Assembly (NCBI RefSeq): GCF_030165005.1
Contig: NZ_JASNNW010000003.1
Coordinates: 1 to 53,300 of the forward strand
Length of the DNA stretch: 53,300 nt
DNA from: Blastococcus capsensis
GTDB lineage: Bacteria; Actinomycetota; Actinomycetes; Mycobacteriales; Geodermatophilaceae
Reading direction: 5' to 3'
In this document: piece after piece, positions 7,989 through 15,531 of the stretch
Layout of the letters: each line of letters opens with the position of its first letter
Numbering within the stretch: the stretch's first letter is position 1
Program-made: the position numbers and the translations under genes
Notes under the pieces: generated by a model
Told to the model about the DNA's origin: nothing
The model's database searches: none
What the model saw: the letters and a program-made list of their open reading frames with translations, nothing else

Positions 7989-8924
7989 GTGCCCGTCGAC
8001 CCGCACATCGCCGCAATGCTGACCATGATCGACGAATCCGGGATGCCGCCCATGTACGAGGGCACCCCGGAGGCCGGACGCGGCCTCTACCTCGCCCTCA
8101 CGCACGGCGCCCGGGCCCCCGAGCAGATCGTCCCCGTGGCCGGCACCGAGGACCGCACCGTTCCCGGTGACGGGGAAGACATCCGGGCCCGGATCTACCG
8201 CCCGGAGGGCGAGGGCCCCTTCCCGACGGTCATCTTCTTCCACGGTGGCGGCTGGGTGATCGGTGACCTCGACACCCACGACAACATGGCGCGCAACATC
8301 TGCCGGGGGAGTCGTGCGGTGGTCGTGGCCGTCGACTACCGGCTGGCTCCCGAGCACCCGTTCCCCGCGGCGGCCGACGACGCGGTGGCCGCCGCCCGGT
8401 GGATCGCCGGGCACCTCGACGAGTTCGGCGGCGACCAGCGGCTGGGCGTCGCCGGGGACAGCGCCGGCGGCAACCTCTCCGCCGTCGTGGCGCAGGTGCT
8501 GCAGGCCGACGGCACGCCGCTGGCCGGCCAGTTCCTGATCTACCCGGCCGTGGACGCCGAGGGCGAGTACCCGTCGCGCGTGGAGAACGCCAAGGGCTAC
8601 TTCCTCGAGAAGGACACGATGGACTGGTTCTACGGGCACTACGCCGGGGCCTGGGACGACGCGAAGGACCCGCGCCTGTCGCCCCTGCACGGCTCGGACC
8701 TCTCCGGTCTGCCGCCGGCGGTGATCGTCACGGCCGAGTTCGACCCGCTGCGCGACGAGGGCGAGGCCTACGGCGAGGCGCTGCGTGCCGCGGGGGTCAA
8801 AGCACAGGTACATCGCTACGACGGGATGATCCACGGCTTCTTCGACATGGGCACGATCTCACCGGCCGCCCAGACGGCGATCGACGAGAGCTGCGCCCGG
8901 TTCGGCGAGGTGCTGCGCGGCTGA
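7989..8924 (+). CDS. HSL-family (alpha/beta hydrolase) esterase
   Basis: This 311-residue protein is of the hormone-sensitive-lipase family. The oxyanion motif H-G-G-G-W is at residues 85-89. The nucleophile elbow G-D-S-A-G-G-N places the catalytic serine at 158. The acid is in E-F-D-P-L-R-D-E-G near residue 252, and the histidine in I-H-G-F-F near 282. The triad is therefore complete. It has no signal peptide and should act in the cytoplasm on short-chain esters. The GTG start at 7989 lies 74 bases after the monooxygenase stop, so the two are probably co-transcribed: the monooxygenase makes an ester and this enzyme hydrolyses it. The true start could be one of the nearby ATGs (residues 10 and 12), but 7989 fits family length. 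Confidence 0.9.
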   Translation: MPVDPHIAAMLTMIDESGMPPMYEGTPEAGRGLYLALTHGARAPEQIVPVAGTEDRTVPGDGEDIRARIYRPEGEGPFPTVIFFHGGGWVIGDLDTHDNMARNICRGSRAVVVAVDYRLAPEHPFPAAADDAVAAARWIAGHLDEFGGDQRLGVAGDSAGGNLSAVVAQVLQADGTPLAGQFLIYPAVDAEGEYPSRVENAKGYFLEKDTMDWFYGHYAGAWDDAKDPRLSPLHGSDLSGLPPAVIVTAEFDPLRDEGEAYGEALRAAGVKAQVHRYDGMIHGFFDMGTISPAAQTAIDESCARFGEVLRG

Positions 8925-8933
8925 CCACGGCAT

Positions 8934-8983
8934 AGGAGGCTATGCATACGGTTTCGGACGCCGATCCGTATGCATAGCCTCCT
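8934..8983. terminator. 18-bp perfect inverted repeat after esterase gene
   Basis: AGGAGGCTATGCATACGG (8934-8951) and its exact reverse complement (8966-8983) flank a 14-base loop. The arms are unusually AT-rich for this genome and contain TATGCATA. The position, 10 bases after the esterase stop, suits a terminator, but there is no T-tract, so a protein-binding operator is also possible. Confidence 0.55.
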
Positions 8984-9125
8984 TTGCCTGGGGTGGGGCT
9001 CGTGGTGTTGCGGCCTCGTGTCGAAGGGCCGGGTCAGGCATCCGGCGCCCCGGCGCGGGCACTCAGGTCCCGTCGCAGGCGACGCGTGCGACGGCTGCGG
9101 CCCGCGTCGAGCAGAGGAGACCCCC

Positions 9126-9761
9126 ATGAGCGCCAGTGCAGCGCGGTCGGTCCGGACGGGAGACGGACGAGCGTGGCGGGCCGCGGCCGCGGTCCTCGCC
9201 ACGGCCGTCGGGATGGGCGGGGTCGCTGCGTGCAGCGATGACCCGATCGGCCCGGAGACCGGGCCGGCGGCCACGGAGGTGCAGGCGATCGAGGAGCGTC
9301 TCACCGGGATCGAGGACCGGCTCGCCGCGATCGAGGACCGGGTCGGCGTCCTCGAGGACGAGCCGGCCGCCGAGGAGCGGCCCGAGGAGGACCGGCCCGG
9401 CGAGGAGGAGCCTGGTGTCCTCGGCGACGCCGAGGCGCTGATCGGCCAGGGCGTCACGGTCAGCGGTGAGGTCACCGAGCCGGTGACGGTGGCCGACGTC
9501 GGGGCCTCCTTCCGCATCTCGGGCGACAGCGGCGACCCGATCGTGGTCATCATGGCGACGCCACCGGCCGAGCTGCAGGCCGACGACACGGTGGAGGTCA
9601 CCGGCACGGTCGTCCGGATCGCCGAGGACAGCTTCGAGGTGGACTTCGGCATCGCCGCGGACCAGCTGTTCGAGGACCCCGCCGCCTTCTTCGCCGACTC
9701 CGGGGGTCAGATCGCCATCTCGGCGGCCCGCCTCGAGGTCGTGCAGGCCCAGGCGGACTGA
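9126..9761 (+). CDS. Lipoprotein A with coiled coil and conserved C-terminal domain
   Basis: From ATG 9126, with AGAGGAGA just upstream, the protein has 211 residues. A basic n-region and hydrophobic stretch end in G-G-V-A-A-C, a lipobox, so cysteine 37 or so would be lipidated and the protein anchored outside the cytoplasmic membrane. Residues about 50-80 form heptad-like repeats (IEERLTGIEDRLAAIEDRVG). A glutamate/proline-rich linker follows, and the last 110 residues form a beta-rich domain (G-A-S-F-R-I-S-G-D-S-G-D-P). The same architecture recurs in the minus-strand gene at 11186-11815. I do not recognise the domain; an OB-like fold is a guess. An upstream in-frame ATG (8970) lies inside the inverted repeat and is unlikely. 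Confidence 0.8.
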   Translation: MSASAARSVRTGDGRAWRAAAAVLATAVGMGGVAACSDDPIGPETGPAATEVQAIEERLTGIEDRLAAIEDRVGVLEDEPAAEERPEEDRPGEEEPGVLGDAEALIGQGVTVSGEVTEPVTVADVGASFRISGDSGDPIVVIMATPPAELQADDTVEVTGTVVRIAEDSFEVDFGIAADQLFEDPAAFFADSGGQIAISAARLEVVQAQAD

Positions 9762-9800
9762 CCCGCCGGAGGCGCCCGGCCGGTCCGCCCACCCGCGCGC

Positions 9801-11021
9801 TCAGGCCGCGTGTTCCGGCACCGGGAGCGCGTCCGACCCGGGGCGCTCCGGTGCCGTGGCCCCGGGCACCGGGTGCTCCCTGATGAATCCCAGGACCCGG
9901 TAGGTGACCGCCACGAGCGGCACCGCGAGCAGGGCCCCGGCGAGCCCCCACAGCAGGCTGCCGGCCGTGACCGCCACGAGGATGACCACCGGGTGCAGGC
10001 GCAGTGTGCGGCCGACGATGATCGGCTGCAGCACGTTCCCCTCCAGCTGCTGCACCACGAGGACCGCGACCAGCACGATGATCGCGTCGGTGAGGCCATT
10101 GGTCACGAGGGTGACCAGCACGGCCACCGCCCCGCTGACTGTCGCGCCGAAGAGCGGGACGAACGCGCCGATGAACGTCAGGAGGGTCAGCGACACCCAC
10201 AGCGGTACCCCGAGGAAGAGCAGCACCGCGCCGATGCCCACCGCGTCGATCAAGGCCACCAGGACGACGCCGTGGACGTACTGCGAGAGGGCCGTCCAGG
10301 CCGAGTTCCCCGCCCCGTCCACCTGTTCCCTCCGCCGTTCGGGGACCCAGCTCAGCAGCCAGGACCACATGGCGGCACCGTCCTTCAGCAGGAAGAACGT
10401 CAGGAAGGCCACCAGGATCACGGCGGCCAGCACGTAGACGGCCATCCGGGCGGCGACCGCAGGGTCGGGGGTCAGCGCGTAGAGGCGGTCGACCACGGTG
10501 TTCCGGATCTGGGTGACCTGCCGGGGGTCCAGACCGAGCGGCCCCTCGGTGAGCCAGACGCGGATGCGGTCGATACCCGCGGTCAGGGGGCGCGTCAGGC
10601 CGCGCAGCCTGTCGGCAGCCCGGAATCCGACGAGGAAGCCGATGCCGATCATGACGCCGAGGAGGAACAGCACCGACAGGAGCGCGGAGAGCCCCTCGCC
10701 CAGCCCTCGGCGGTGCAGCCACCGCGTGATGGGCTGGACCAGCGCGGTGAGCAGCAGCGCCACCGCGACGGCCACGGTCAGCAGCGGCAGGCGCAGCAGG
10801 AACCAGAACAACAGCCAACCCACCGCGGCGAGCATCAGGACCGCCGCTCCGGTGGCCAGCACCCTCAGCGCCCAGCGCGGCGCGACGGCGGCCGGCCAGG
10901 GACCGGGGGAGGAGGTCCTGTCCCGCGGACTCCGGGCGCCGTCCGCAGCCGTCTCCGGCCGCTCGGGGAGGGTATCCACGCCCGGGGCCTCTGTTCTCGA
11001 CCACCATCTCACCGCGGTCAC
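9801..11021 (-). CDS. AI-2E family (PerM/YdiK-type) membrane transporter
   Basis: From GTG 11021, preceded by GAGAGGA, the protein has 406 residues. About eight membrane helices are visible: a pair near residues 50-100, one near 115-140, then a soluble section, and further helices from about 190 to 385. The family hallmark segment is present in the second half (F-I-G-A-F-V-P-L-F-G-A-T-V-S-G) together with Q-Q-L-E-G-N-V-L-Q-P-I-I-V-G-R, which is diagnostic of AI-2E/PerM proteins. Family members are reported as autoinducer-2 exporters or Na+/H+ antiporters; the substrate here is unknown. An ATG at 11150 would add 43 non-conserved residues. The gene lies between two paralogous lipoproteins and on the same strand as the upstream one. 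Confidence 0.9.
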   Translation of the reverse strand: MTAVRWWSRTEAPGVDTLPERPETAADGARSPRDRTSSPGPWPAAVAPRWALRVLATGAAVLMLAAVGWLLFWFLLRLPLLTVAVAVALLLTALVQPITRWLHRRGLGEGLSALLSVLFLLGVMIGIGFLVGFRAADRLRGLTRPLTAGIDRIRVWLTEGPLGLDPRQVTQIRNTVVDRLYALTPDPAVAARMAVYVLAAVILVAFLTFFLLKDGAAMWSWLLSWVPERRREQVDGAGNSAWTALSQYVHGVVLVALIDAVGIGAVLLFLGVPLWVSLTLLTFIGAFVPLFGATVSGAVAVLVTLVTNGLTDAIIVLVAVLVVQQLEGNVLQPIIVGRTLRLHPVVILVAVTAGSLLWGLAGALLAVPLVAVTYRVLGFIREHPVPGATAPERPGSDALPVPEHAA

Positions 11022-11114
11022 CCGGTCCTCTCGTGGGAAGTCGACCGGAGGCCGGCCGTCCTGCGCCCTCCCACTTCCCCGGGAGGCGGCGATGTGTGCA
11101 CGGACAGTGCCACC

Positions 11115-11128
11115 GTCAACCGGTTGAC
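11115..11128. promoter_or_regulatory. 14-bp perfect palindrome upstream of AI-2E transporter
   Basis: GTCAACCGGTTGAC at 11115-11128 is a perfect 14-bp palindrome located 94 bases upstream of the transporter start and 58 bases downstream of the lipoprotein B stop. It has the size and symmetry of a dimeric repressor operator. Its cognate regulator is not evident. Confidence 0.45.
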
Positions 11129-11185
11129 ACACGGGATGGGGCGATAGCACTGCCCCGTGGACCGAGCCGCGGCCGACTGCCGGGG

Positions 11186-11815
11186 TCAGTCGTTCTGGCC
11201 CTGCTCCTGCAGCACCTCGATGCGGTCGGCGGCGATGGCGATCGAGCCCTCTTCCTCCTCGAAGAACGCGTCGGCGTCCTCGAAGAGCTCATCGGCGGCG
11301 ACGCCGAAGTCCTCCTCGAAGGTGTCCCGCTGCACCTGGACGACGGTGCCCGAGACCTGGACCACGTCGTTGGCGTCCATCTCTGCCATCGGGGAGGCCG
11401 AGACGACGGGGATCGGGTCGCCCGACTCACCCGCGATGCGGAAGGAGCTACCGATGTCGGTCGTCGTGACCATCTCGGAGATCTCCGCGCTGACCGTCAC
11501 CTCCTGGCCGACGAAGGACTCGTTGTCCCCGAAGAAGGCTTCGGTGTCGTCCTCGGCGCCGAGCGGGGCGACGCCCACGTCGGTGCCTTCCACCCCGCCC
11601 TCCTCGAGGACGCCCACGCGCTCGTCCAGGCCGGCGATCTGGTCCTCGACCCCCTGAAGGTCCTCGGCGGAGACCCCGCCGGCCTCGGGACCGGCCGAGT
11701 CGTCGCTGCAGGCGGCGAGCCCGCCCATGCCGACGACCGCGGCGATCACGGCGCCGGCGGTACGGCCGGCACGGCGCTTGGGGGTGGAGGTCAGGCGTGC
11801 AGCGTTGGTGTTCAT
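11186..11815 (-). CDS. Lipoprotein B, paralogue of lipoprotein A
   Basis: This 209-residue protein begins MNTNAARLTSTPKRRAGRTA, followed by a hydrophobic stretch ending G-G-L-A-A-C, a lipobox. A short coiled coil (L-Q-G-V-E-D-Q-I-A-G-L-D-E-R-V-G-V-L-E) follows, then a linker richer in D and E. The C-terminal domain aligns almost residue for residue with the plus-strand gene 9126-9761: shared G-S-S-F-R-I-A-G-E-S-G-D-P, V-S-G-T-V-V, D-F-G-V-A-A-D-E-L-F-E-D. The C-terminus is strongly acidic (FFEEEEG). It would be anchored on the outer face of the membrane. It is upstream of, and collinear with, the AI-2E transporter, with 164 bases between. The function of the domain is unknown to me. Confidence 0.82.
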   Translation of the reverse strand: MNTNAARLTSTPKRRAGRTAGAVIAAVVGMGGLAACSDDSAGPEAGGVSAEDLQGVEDQIAGLDERVGVLEEGGVEGTDVGVAPLGAEDDTEAFFGDNESFVGQEVTVSAEISEMVTTTDIGSSFRIAGESGDPIPVVSASPMAEMDANDVVQVSGTVVQVQRDTFEEDFGVAADELFEDADAFFEEEEGSIAIAADRIEVLQEQGQND

Positions 11816-12208
11816 GTCGTCTCCTCTGTGTCGTCGGGGCCGCTACGGGGTGCGGCCCGCGAAGTAGCGGACGACCCGTCTCCTGCCCGGCGAGGAACGG
11901 AGAACGCCGACCGTTGCGGCTCCGACACAGACCCGACACCACTCCGCCACATGGTCACGAGGAGGTCACAGGACCGGCGGATCGCCTCCGTCCTGGTTGA
12001 CCGCGGTGCACGGCCGGCGACCGAGCCCTGTGTCACAGGGGCCGCGGCGGCCGGTGGTGTCCCCGGCAACGGGCGATGTTGCGCGCGTCTTGCGGATCGG
12101 TGTCAGGACGGCGGCATCGCGGTGGTCGCGCGCCGTGCGGGCACAACCGACGGCGCGGCACCCGTCCGGGTGACCGCTCCTCGTCGCCCGCTCCGCCCGG
12201 AGGACGCC
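11816..12208. other. Divergent intergenic region, lipoprotein B and coiled-coil gene
   Basis: 393 bases hold the promoters of two divergent transcription units. A near-palindrome lies at 12026-12040, and GGAGGA (12199-12204) is the ribosome-binding site for ATG 12209. No convincing gene is present; open frames here are shadows. Confidence 0.5.
12026..12040. promoter_or_regulatory. Interrupted palindrome, candidate operator
   Basis: CCCTGTG-T-CACAGGG at 12026-12040 is a perfect 7-bp inverted repeat around one central base, about 170 bases upstream of the coiled-coil/P450/patatin operon. The TGTG-CACA core is a common shape for dimeric regulators. Identity of the binder is unknown. Confidence 0.4.
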
Positions 12209-12526
12209 ATGTCTCAGCCCCTCGCGCCACAGCCCTCCACGTCACAGCCAGTGGTGGCGCGGCCCGTCGCCCGGACACTGGCCGCCATCGATGCGGACCT
12301 GCACTCCTCCCGCACCATCCGGCGGGACGCGGAGAAGGAGCTGGTCGAGATCCGGCGTCGGCAGGAGGAGCTCGCCGACCTGGAGGCCATCCTGCTGGTC
12401 ACCATCGACACGCGGTCGCGGCTCGTCGACCACCTGCTCGACGAACGCCTGCGGGCCGCGGGCGCGGGCAGTCTCCGGCTCTCCGCGCCCGCCGTGTCCA
12501 GCCGACCGCTGACCAGCCTGCCGTGA
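12209..12526 (+). CDS. Small coiled-coil protein preceding CYP152 P450
   Basis: This 105-residue protein starts at ATG 12209 with GGAGGA 5 bases upstream. A proline/serine/glutamine-rich N-terminus (MSQPLAPQPSTSQP) is followed by one long charged helix from about residue 20 to 85 (D-A-E-K-E-L-V-E-I-R-R-R-Q-E-E-L-A), then a short disordered tail. No membrane segment or catalytic motif is seen. Its stop codon overlaps the GTG of the P450 gene by four bases, so the two are translationally coupled. A role as a scaffold or partner of the P450 is conceivable but is inference only. I do not recognise a family. Confidence 0.7.
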   Translation: MSQPLAPQPSTSQPVVARPVARTLAAIDADLHSSRTIRRDAEKELVEIRRRQEELADLEAILLVTIDTRSRLVDHLLDERLRAAGAGSLRLSAPAVSSRPLTSLP

Positions 12527-13794
12527 TCGGGTGGGACCTCACGGTGCCCATCGACCAGATCCCACGGCTCGACCGCGGGGACCAGAGCGCTGCCCTGCTC
12601 CGGGAGGGCTATGCGTTCGGCGCCCACCGCTTCCTGCGGTCGGGGTCCGACGCCTTCGAGACGCGCCTGATGCTGCGCAGGGCCGTCGTCGCCTACGGGG
12701 AGGAGGCGGCCCGGCTGTTGTACGAGCCGGACCGGATGACCCGCCGTCGGGCCCTGCCGGTGACCGTACTGACGCTGCTGCAGGACTTCGGCAGCGTCGA
12801 GCTGCTCGACGAGCAGCCGCACCGCCACCGCAAGGCGATGTTCATGTCGCTGATGACGCCGGCCGCCCTCACCGAGCTGGGCGACCTGGTCGATCGCGAG
12901 TGGCGGGTCCGGACCCCCGAGTGGGCGCAGGCCCGGGACGTCGTCCTCTTCGACGCCGTCCGCGAGGTGCTGTGCCGGGCGGTCTGCGCGTGGAGCGGCA
13001 TACCGCTCGCCGACGACGAGGTGGCGATCCGCACCCGGCAGTTCGCCGCCATGGTCGAGGGCGCCGGTTCTGCCGGACCCCGCAACCTCCGCGGGCAGGC
13101 CCTCCGGCACCGCGCCGAGCGCTGGGCCGGTCAGGTGATCGAGCGGATCCGCAGCGGGGACCTGCCGGTGGAGGAAGGGCGCCCCGCGAGGGTCATCGCC
13201 GAGCACCGTGACGAGGACGGCCGCCTGCTGGACGTCGACGTGGCACGCGTCGAGCTGATCAACGTGCTGCGGCCGACCGTCGCGGTGGCCCGGTACGTCG
13301 TGTTCGCGGCGCTCGCCCTGCACCAGCACCCCGACTGCCGGGCGAAGGTCCGCGAGGACGACGAGTACCTCCGCTGGTTCGTGCAGGAGGTCCGCCGCTA
13401 CTTCCCGTTCTTCCCGATGGTCGGCGGCCGGGCGCGGGAGGAGTTCGAGTGGCGCGGCCGCCGGTTCGACCGAGGAGCGTGGTTCCTGCTCGACATCTAC
13501 GCCACCAACCACGATCCCCGGATCTGGCAGGAGCCGGCCGACTTCCGTCCCGAGCGATTCGCCGGCTGGGACGGCGGGCCCTACAGTTTCGTGCCGCAGG
13601 GCGGCGGCGACCACGACTCGGCGCACCGGTGCGCGGGGGAGTGGCTCACCATCTCGGTGGTCGAGCGGGCGGTCCGCCTGCTGACCGCCGCCATGAGCTA
13701 CGACGTGCCGCTTCAGGACCTGAGCATCGACCTGGCCCGGATGCCGGCTGCCCCGGCCAGCGGGGTGCGGATCTCCCGGGTGCGGCCGGCATGA
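12523..13794 (+). CDS. CYP152-family cytochrome P450 (fatty-acid peroxygenase)
   Basis: This 423-residue P450 has the peroxygenase hallmarks. The I-helix carries L-R-P-T-V-A-V-A-R (Arg250-Pro251) in place of the usual acid-alcohol pair. The heme-binding segment is F-V-P-Q-G-G-G-D-H-D...H-R-C-A-G-E-W, with the cysteine ligand at residue 370. In CYP152 enzymes (P450 SPalpha, BSbeta, OleT) the Arg binds the substrate carboxylate, which then acts as the general acid-base so that H2O2 drives alpha/beta hydroxylation or decarboxylation of fatty acids without a redox partner. No ferredoxin or reductase gene is adjacent, consistent with this. The GTG start overlaps the upstream stop, and the stop overlaps the patatin ATG. 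Which product is made (hydroxy acid or alkene) cannot be decided; the BSbeta/OleT His/Gln85 position needs an alignment. Confidence 0.92.
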   Translation: MIGWDLTVPIDQIPRLDRGDQSAALLREGYAFGAHRFLRSGSDAFETRLMLRRAVVAYGEEAARLLYEPDRMTRRRALPVTVLTLLQDFGSVELLDEQPHRHRKAMFMSLMTPAALTELGDLVDREWRVRTPEWAQARDVVLFDAVREVLCRAVCAWSGIPLADDEVAIRTRQFAAMVEGAGSAGPRNLRGQALRHRAERWAGQVIERIRSGDLPVEEGRPARVIAEHRDEDGRLLDVDVARVELINVLRPTVAVARYVVFAALALHQHPDCRAKVREDDEYLRWFVQEVRRYFPFFPMVGGRAREEFEWRGRRFDRGAWFLLDIYATNHDPRIWQEPADFRPERFAGWDGGPYSFVPQGGGDHDSAHRCAGEWLTISVVERAVRLLTAAMSYDVPLQDLSIDLARMPAAPASGVRISRVRPA

Positions 13795-15374
13795 CCGCTG
13801 CGGATCCGGTCCGGATCGCGCTCACGGTGAGCAGCGGGGCGTCACTCGGTGCCTACGAGGCCGGCGCGACCGCCGGGCTCGTCGTCGCCCTGCAACGGCT
13901 CAACGAGCGGGACTTCCGGGACGGACGTCCTGCGTCGGTGCGCGTGGACGCCGTCGGGGGGACGTCGGCCGGCGCCATGGTCGGCCTGCTCGCCACGCGC
14001 TGCCTGCTGGCCGGTCTCGATCCGCTGCCCGTGCTGCGCGACGCATGGGTGCGGAACGCGAGCCTGCGGCGGCTGTCCCGGGGGCGCAGCGACGCCCCCT
14101 TGACGATGGCGACGGTCCACTCCGACACGATCGGACTGCTCGAGCCGCGGGACCGGCGAGGCCGGCCGATGCACCGTGTGCCGGACGCGGCCCGGCAGCG
14201 GCAGCCGATCGAGTTCACCGCCGGACTGGGCAACCTGCAGGGTCTGACCTCGCTCATCGAGAGCGCGGGCGACGGCCCGGCGCACAGCGGACTGACCCAC
14301 GCGGACCGGGTCGCCTTCACCCTCGACCCGGACGACGACCGCGACCGGTACGTGCAGCCCCGGCGCAGCAGCCCCGTGGATGCCGCCGTCGCCTCGATGT
14401 CGCATCCCGCGCTGTTCGATCCGCGGCTGCTGGACCGGCGGACCGACGAGCAGAGCTACCGTCGGGCCGGGGTCGCGAACTTCCCGGAGTCCGGGCACTT
14501 CTGGTACGCCGACGGCGGAGCACTGGACCGGCGCCCGCTCGGTGCGACCCTCGGTGCGGCGCGCCGGGCCGACCACCAGGCATGGGGCTCCTCGCCGGAC
14601 GCGACGGCCGCCGAGGGGAAGCCCCGCCGGGTGCACGTCCTCGTCCACCCGCACACGACCGCGCCCGATGACGACGGCCGGTGGACCGATCCCGACCACC
14701 GGCCCACCTGGAACGACACCCTCGTGCGGATGGTGACCACCTTGCCGGTGGAGTCGTCGTACGCCGACCTGCGCGGGATCGAGGACGTGAACGTGCGCCT
14801 GCGCCGACTCGATCAGCTGGCCGGGGCCCTGGCGCCGCACCTGGACGCCGGGGCCGAGCAGGCGCTGCGCCGGGCGCTGGGTGACGAGGCCCCGGGGGAC
14901 ACCGCCGACGTCCTGCGCCGGGCGCTGCGCGAGGCCGGCGGCGTGGCCGGCCGGGTGCCGGTGAGCACGGAGGTCATCTCCCCGCTCCGGCTGCTGCAGC
15001 AGCCCTCGGGCGACGCGCGCCCGCCCGCCGGGCAGGAGCAGGTGCCCGACCTGCTCGCCGGGGAGTTCCTGGTGCGGTTCGGTGGCTTCGGCGGACAGGC
15101 CTTCCGGCACAGCGACTTCGTGCTCGGCTGGCGGAGCCTGCAGGCGTGGCTGCCCGATGCGTTGCGGCGGGCGGGCCTCCCGGAGCCGGCGGTCGTGGCC
15201 GCGGTCGAGGCGGTGGAGGAGCGGGACGTCCGGTACCGCGACCCGGGACGGCGCGGGCAGGCCGCGCTCGCGGACGTGCCGCTGCGCACGCGCCTCCGCA
15301 TGGCCGGACTCATGGCCCATGCCGCGCGCAGCGTGGTGATCGACGTGCTGCGCCCGGGCCCGCGTGGCCGCTGA
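13791..15374 (+). CDS. Patatin-like phospholipase/acylhydrolase
   Basis: This 527-residue protein begins with a patatin fold: V-S-S-G-A-S-L-G-A-Y-E-A-G (an oxyanion-hole variant of the usual GGGxRG), the nucleophile elbow G-G-T-S-A-G (Ser59), and the catalytic aspartate in Y-A-D-G-G (Asp241). Patatins use this Ser-Asp dyad to cleave fatty acids from membrane lipids. The C-terminal half (about 300-527) is a long helical extension, unlike minimal patatins of about 300 residues. It resembles the longer patatin-related proteins of actinobacteria. No signal peptide is present. ATG 13791 overlaps the P450 stop as ATGA, so lipase and P450 are translationally coupled: fatty acids freed by this enzyme could be substrates for the peroxygenase. 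That link is inference. Confidence 0.88.
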   Translation: MTAADPVRIALTVSSGASLGAYEAGATAGLVVALQRLNERDFRDGRPASVRVDAVGGTSAGAMVGLLATRCLLAGLDPLPVLRDAWVRNASLRRLSRGRSDAPLTMATVHSDTIGLLEPRDRRGRPMHRVPDAARQRQPIEFTAGLGNLQGLTSLIESAGDGPAHSGLTHADRVAFTLDPDDDRDRYVQPRRSSPVDAAVASMSHPALFDPRLLDRRTDEQSYRRAGVANFPESGHFWYADGGALDRRPLGATLGAARRADHQAWGSSPDATAAEGKPRRVHVLVHPHTTAPDDDGRWTDPDHRPTWNDTLVRMVTTLPVESSYADLRGIEDVNVRLRRLDQLAGALAPHLDAGAEQALRRALGDEAPGDTADVLRRALREAGGVAGRVPVSTEVISPLRLLQQPSGDARPPAGQEQVPDLLAGEFLVRFGGFGGQAFRHSDFVLGWRSLQAWLPDALRRAGLPEPAVVAAVEAVEERDVRYRDPGRRGQAALADVPLRTRLRMAGLMAHAARSVVIDVLRPGPRGR

Positions 15375-15531
15375 CCGGTGGCGCGCGGCGAGGCTGTGAC
15401 GAGCGCCCGACCAGGCGGTTCCCGGACCGGTCCGGCGGGCACCCGAGGACGGCGCCCCGGATGCGGAGAAGTGCTCGCGTGTCCGCCACCCGACGGGCGG
15501 ACGCTGATCACGGCAGGAAGGCCGGCAACCG

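Noticed and set aside
9810..11147. Plus-strand frame over the AI-2E gene
   Set aside because: Histidine/glutamine-rich antisense shadow of a membrane protein with recognised motifs.
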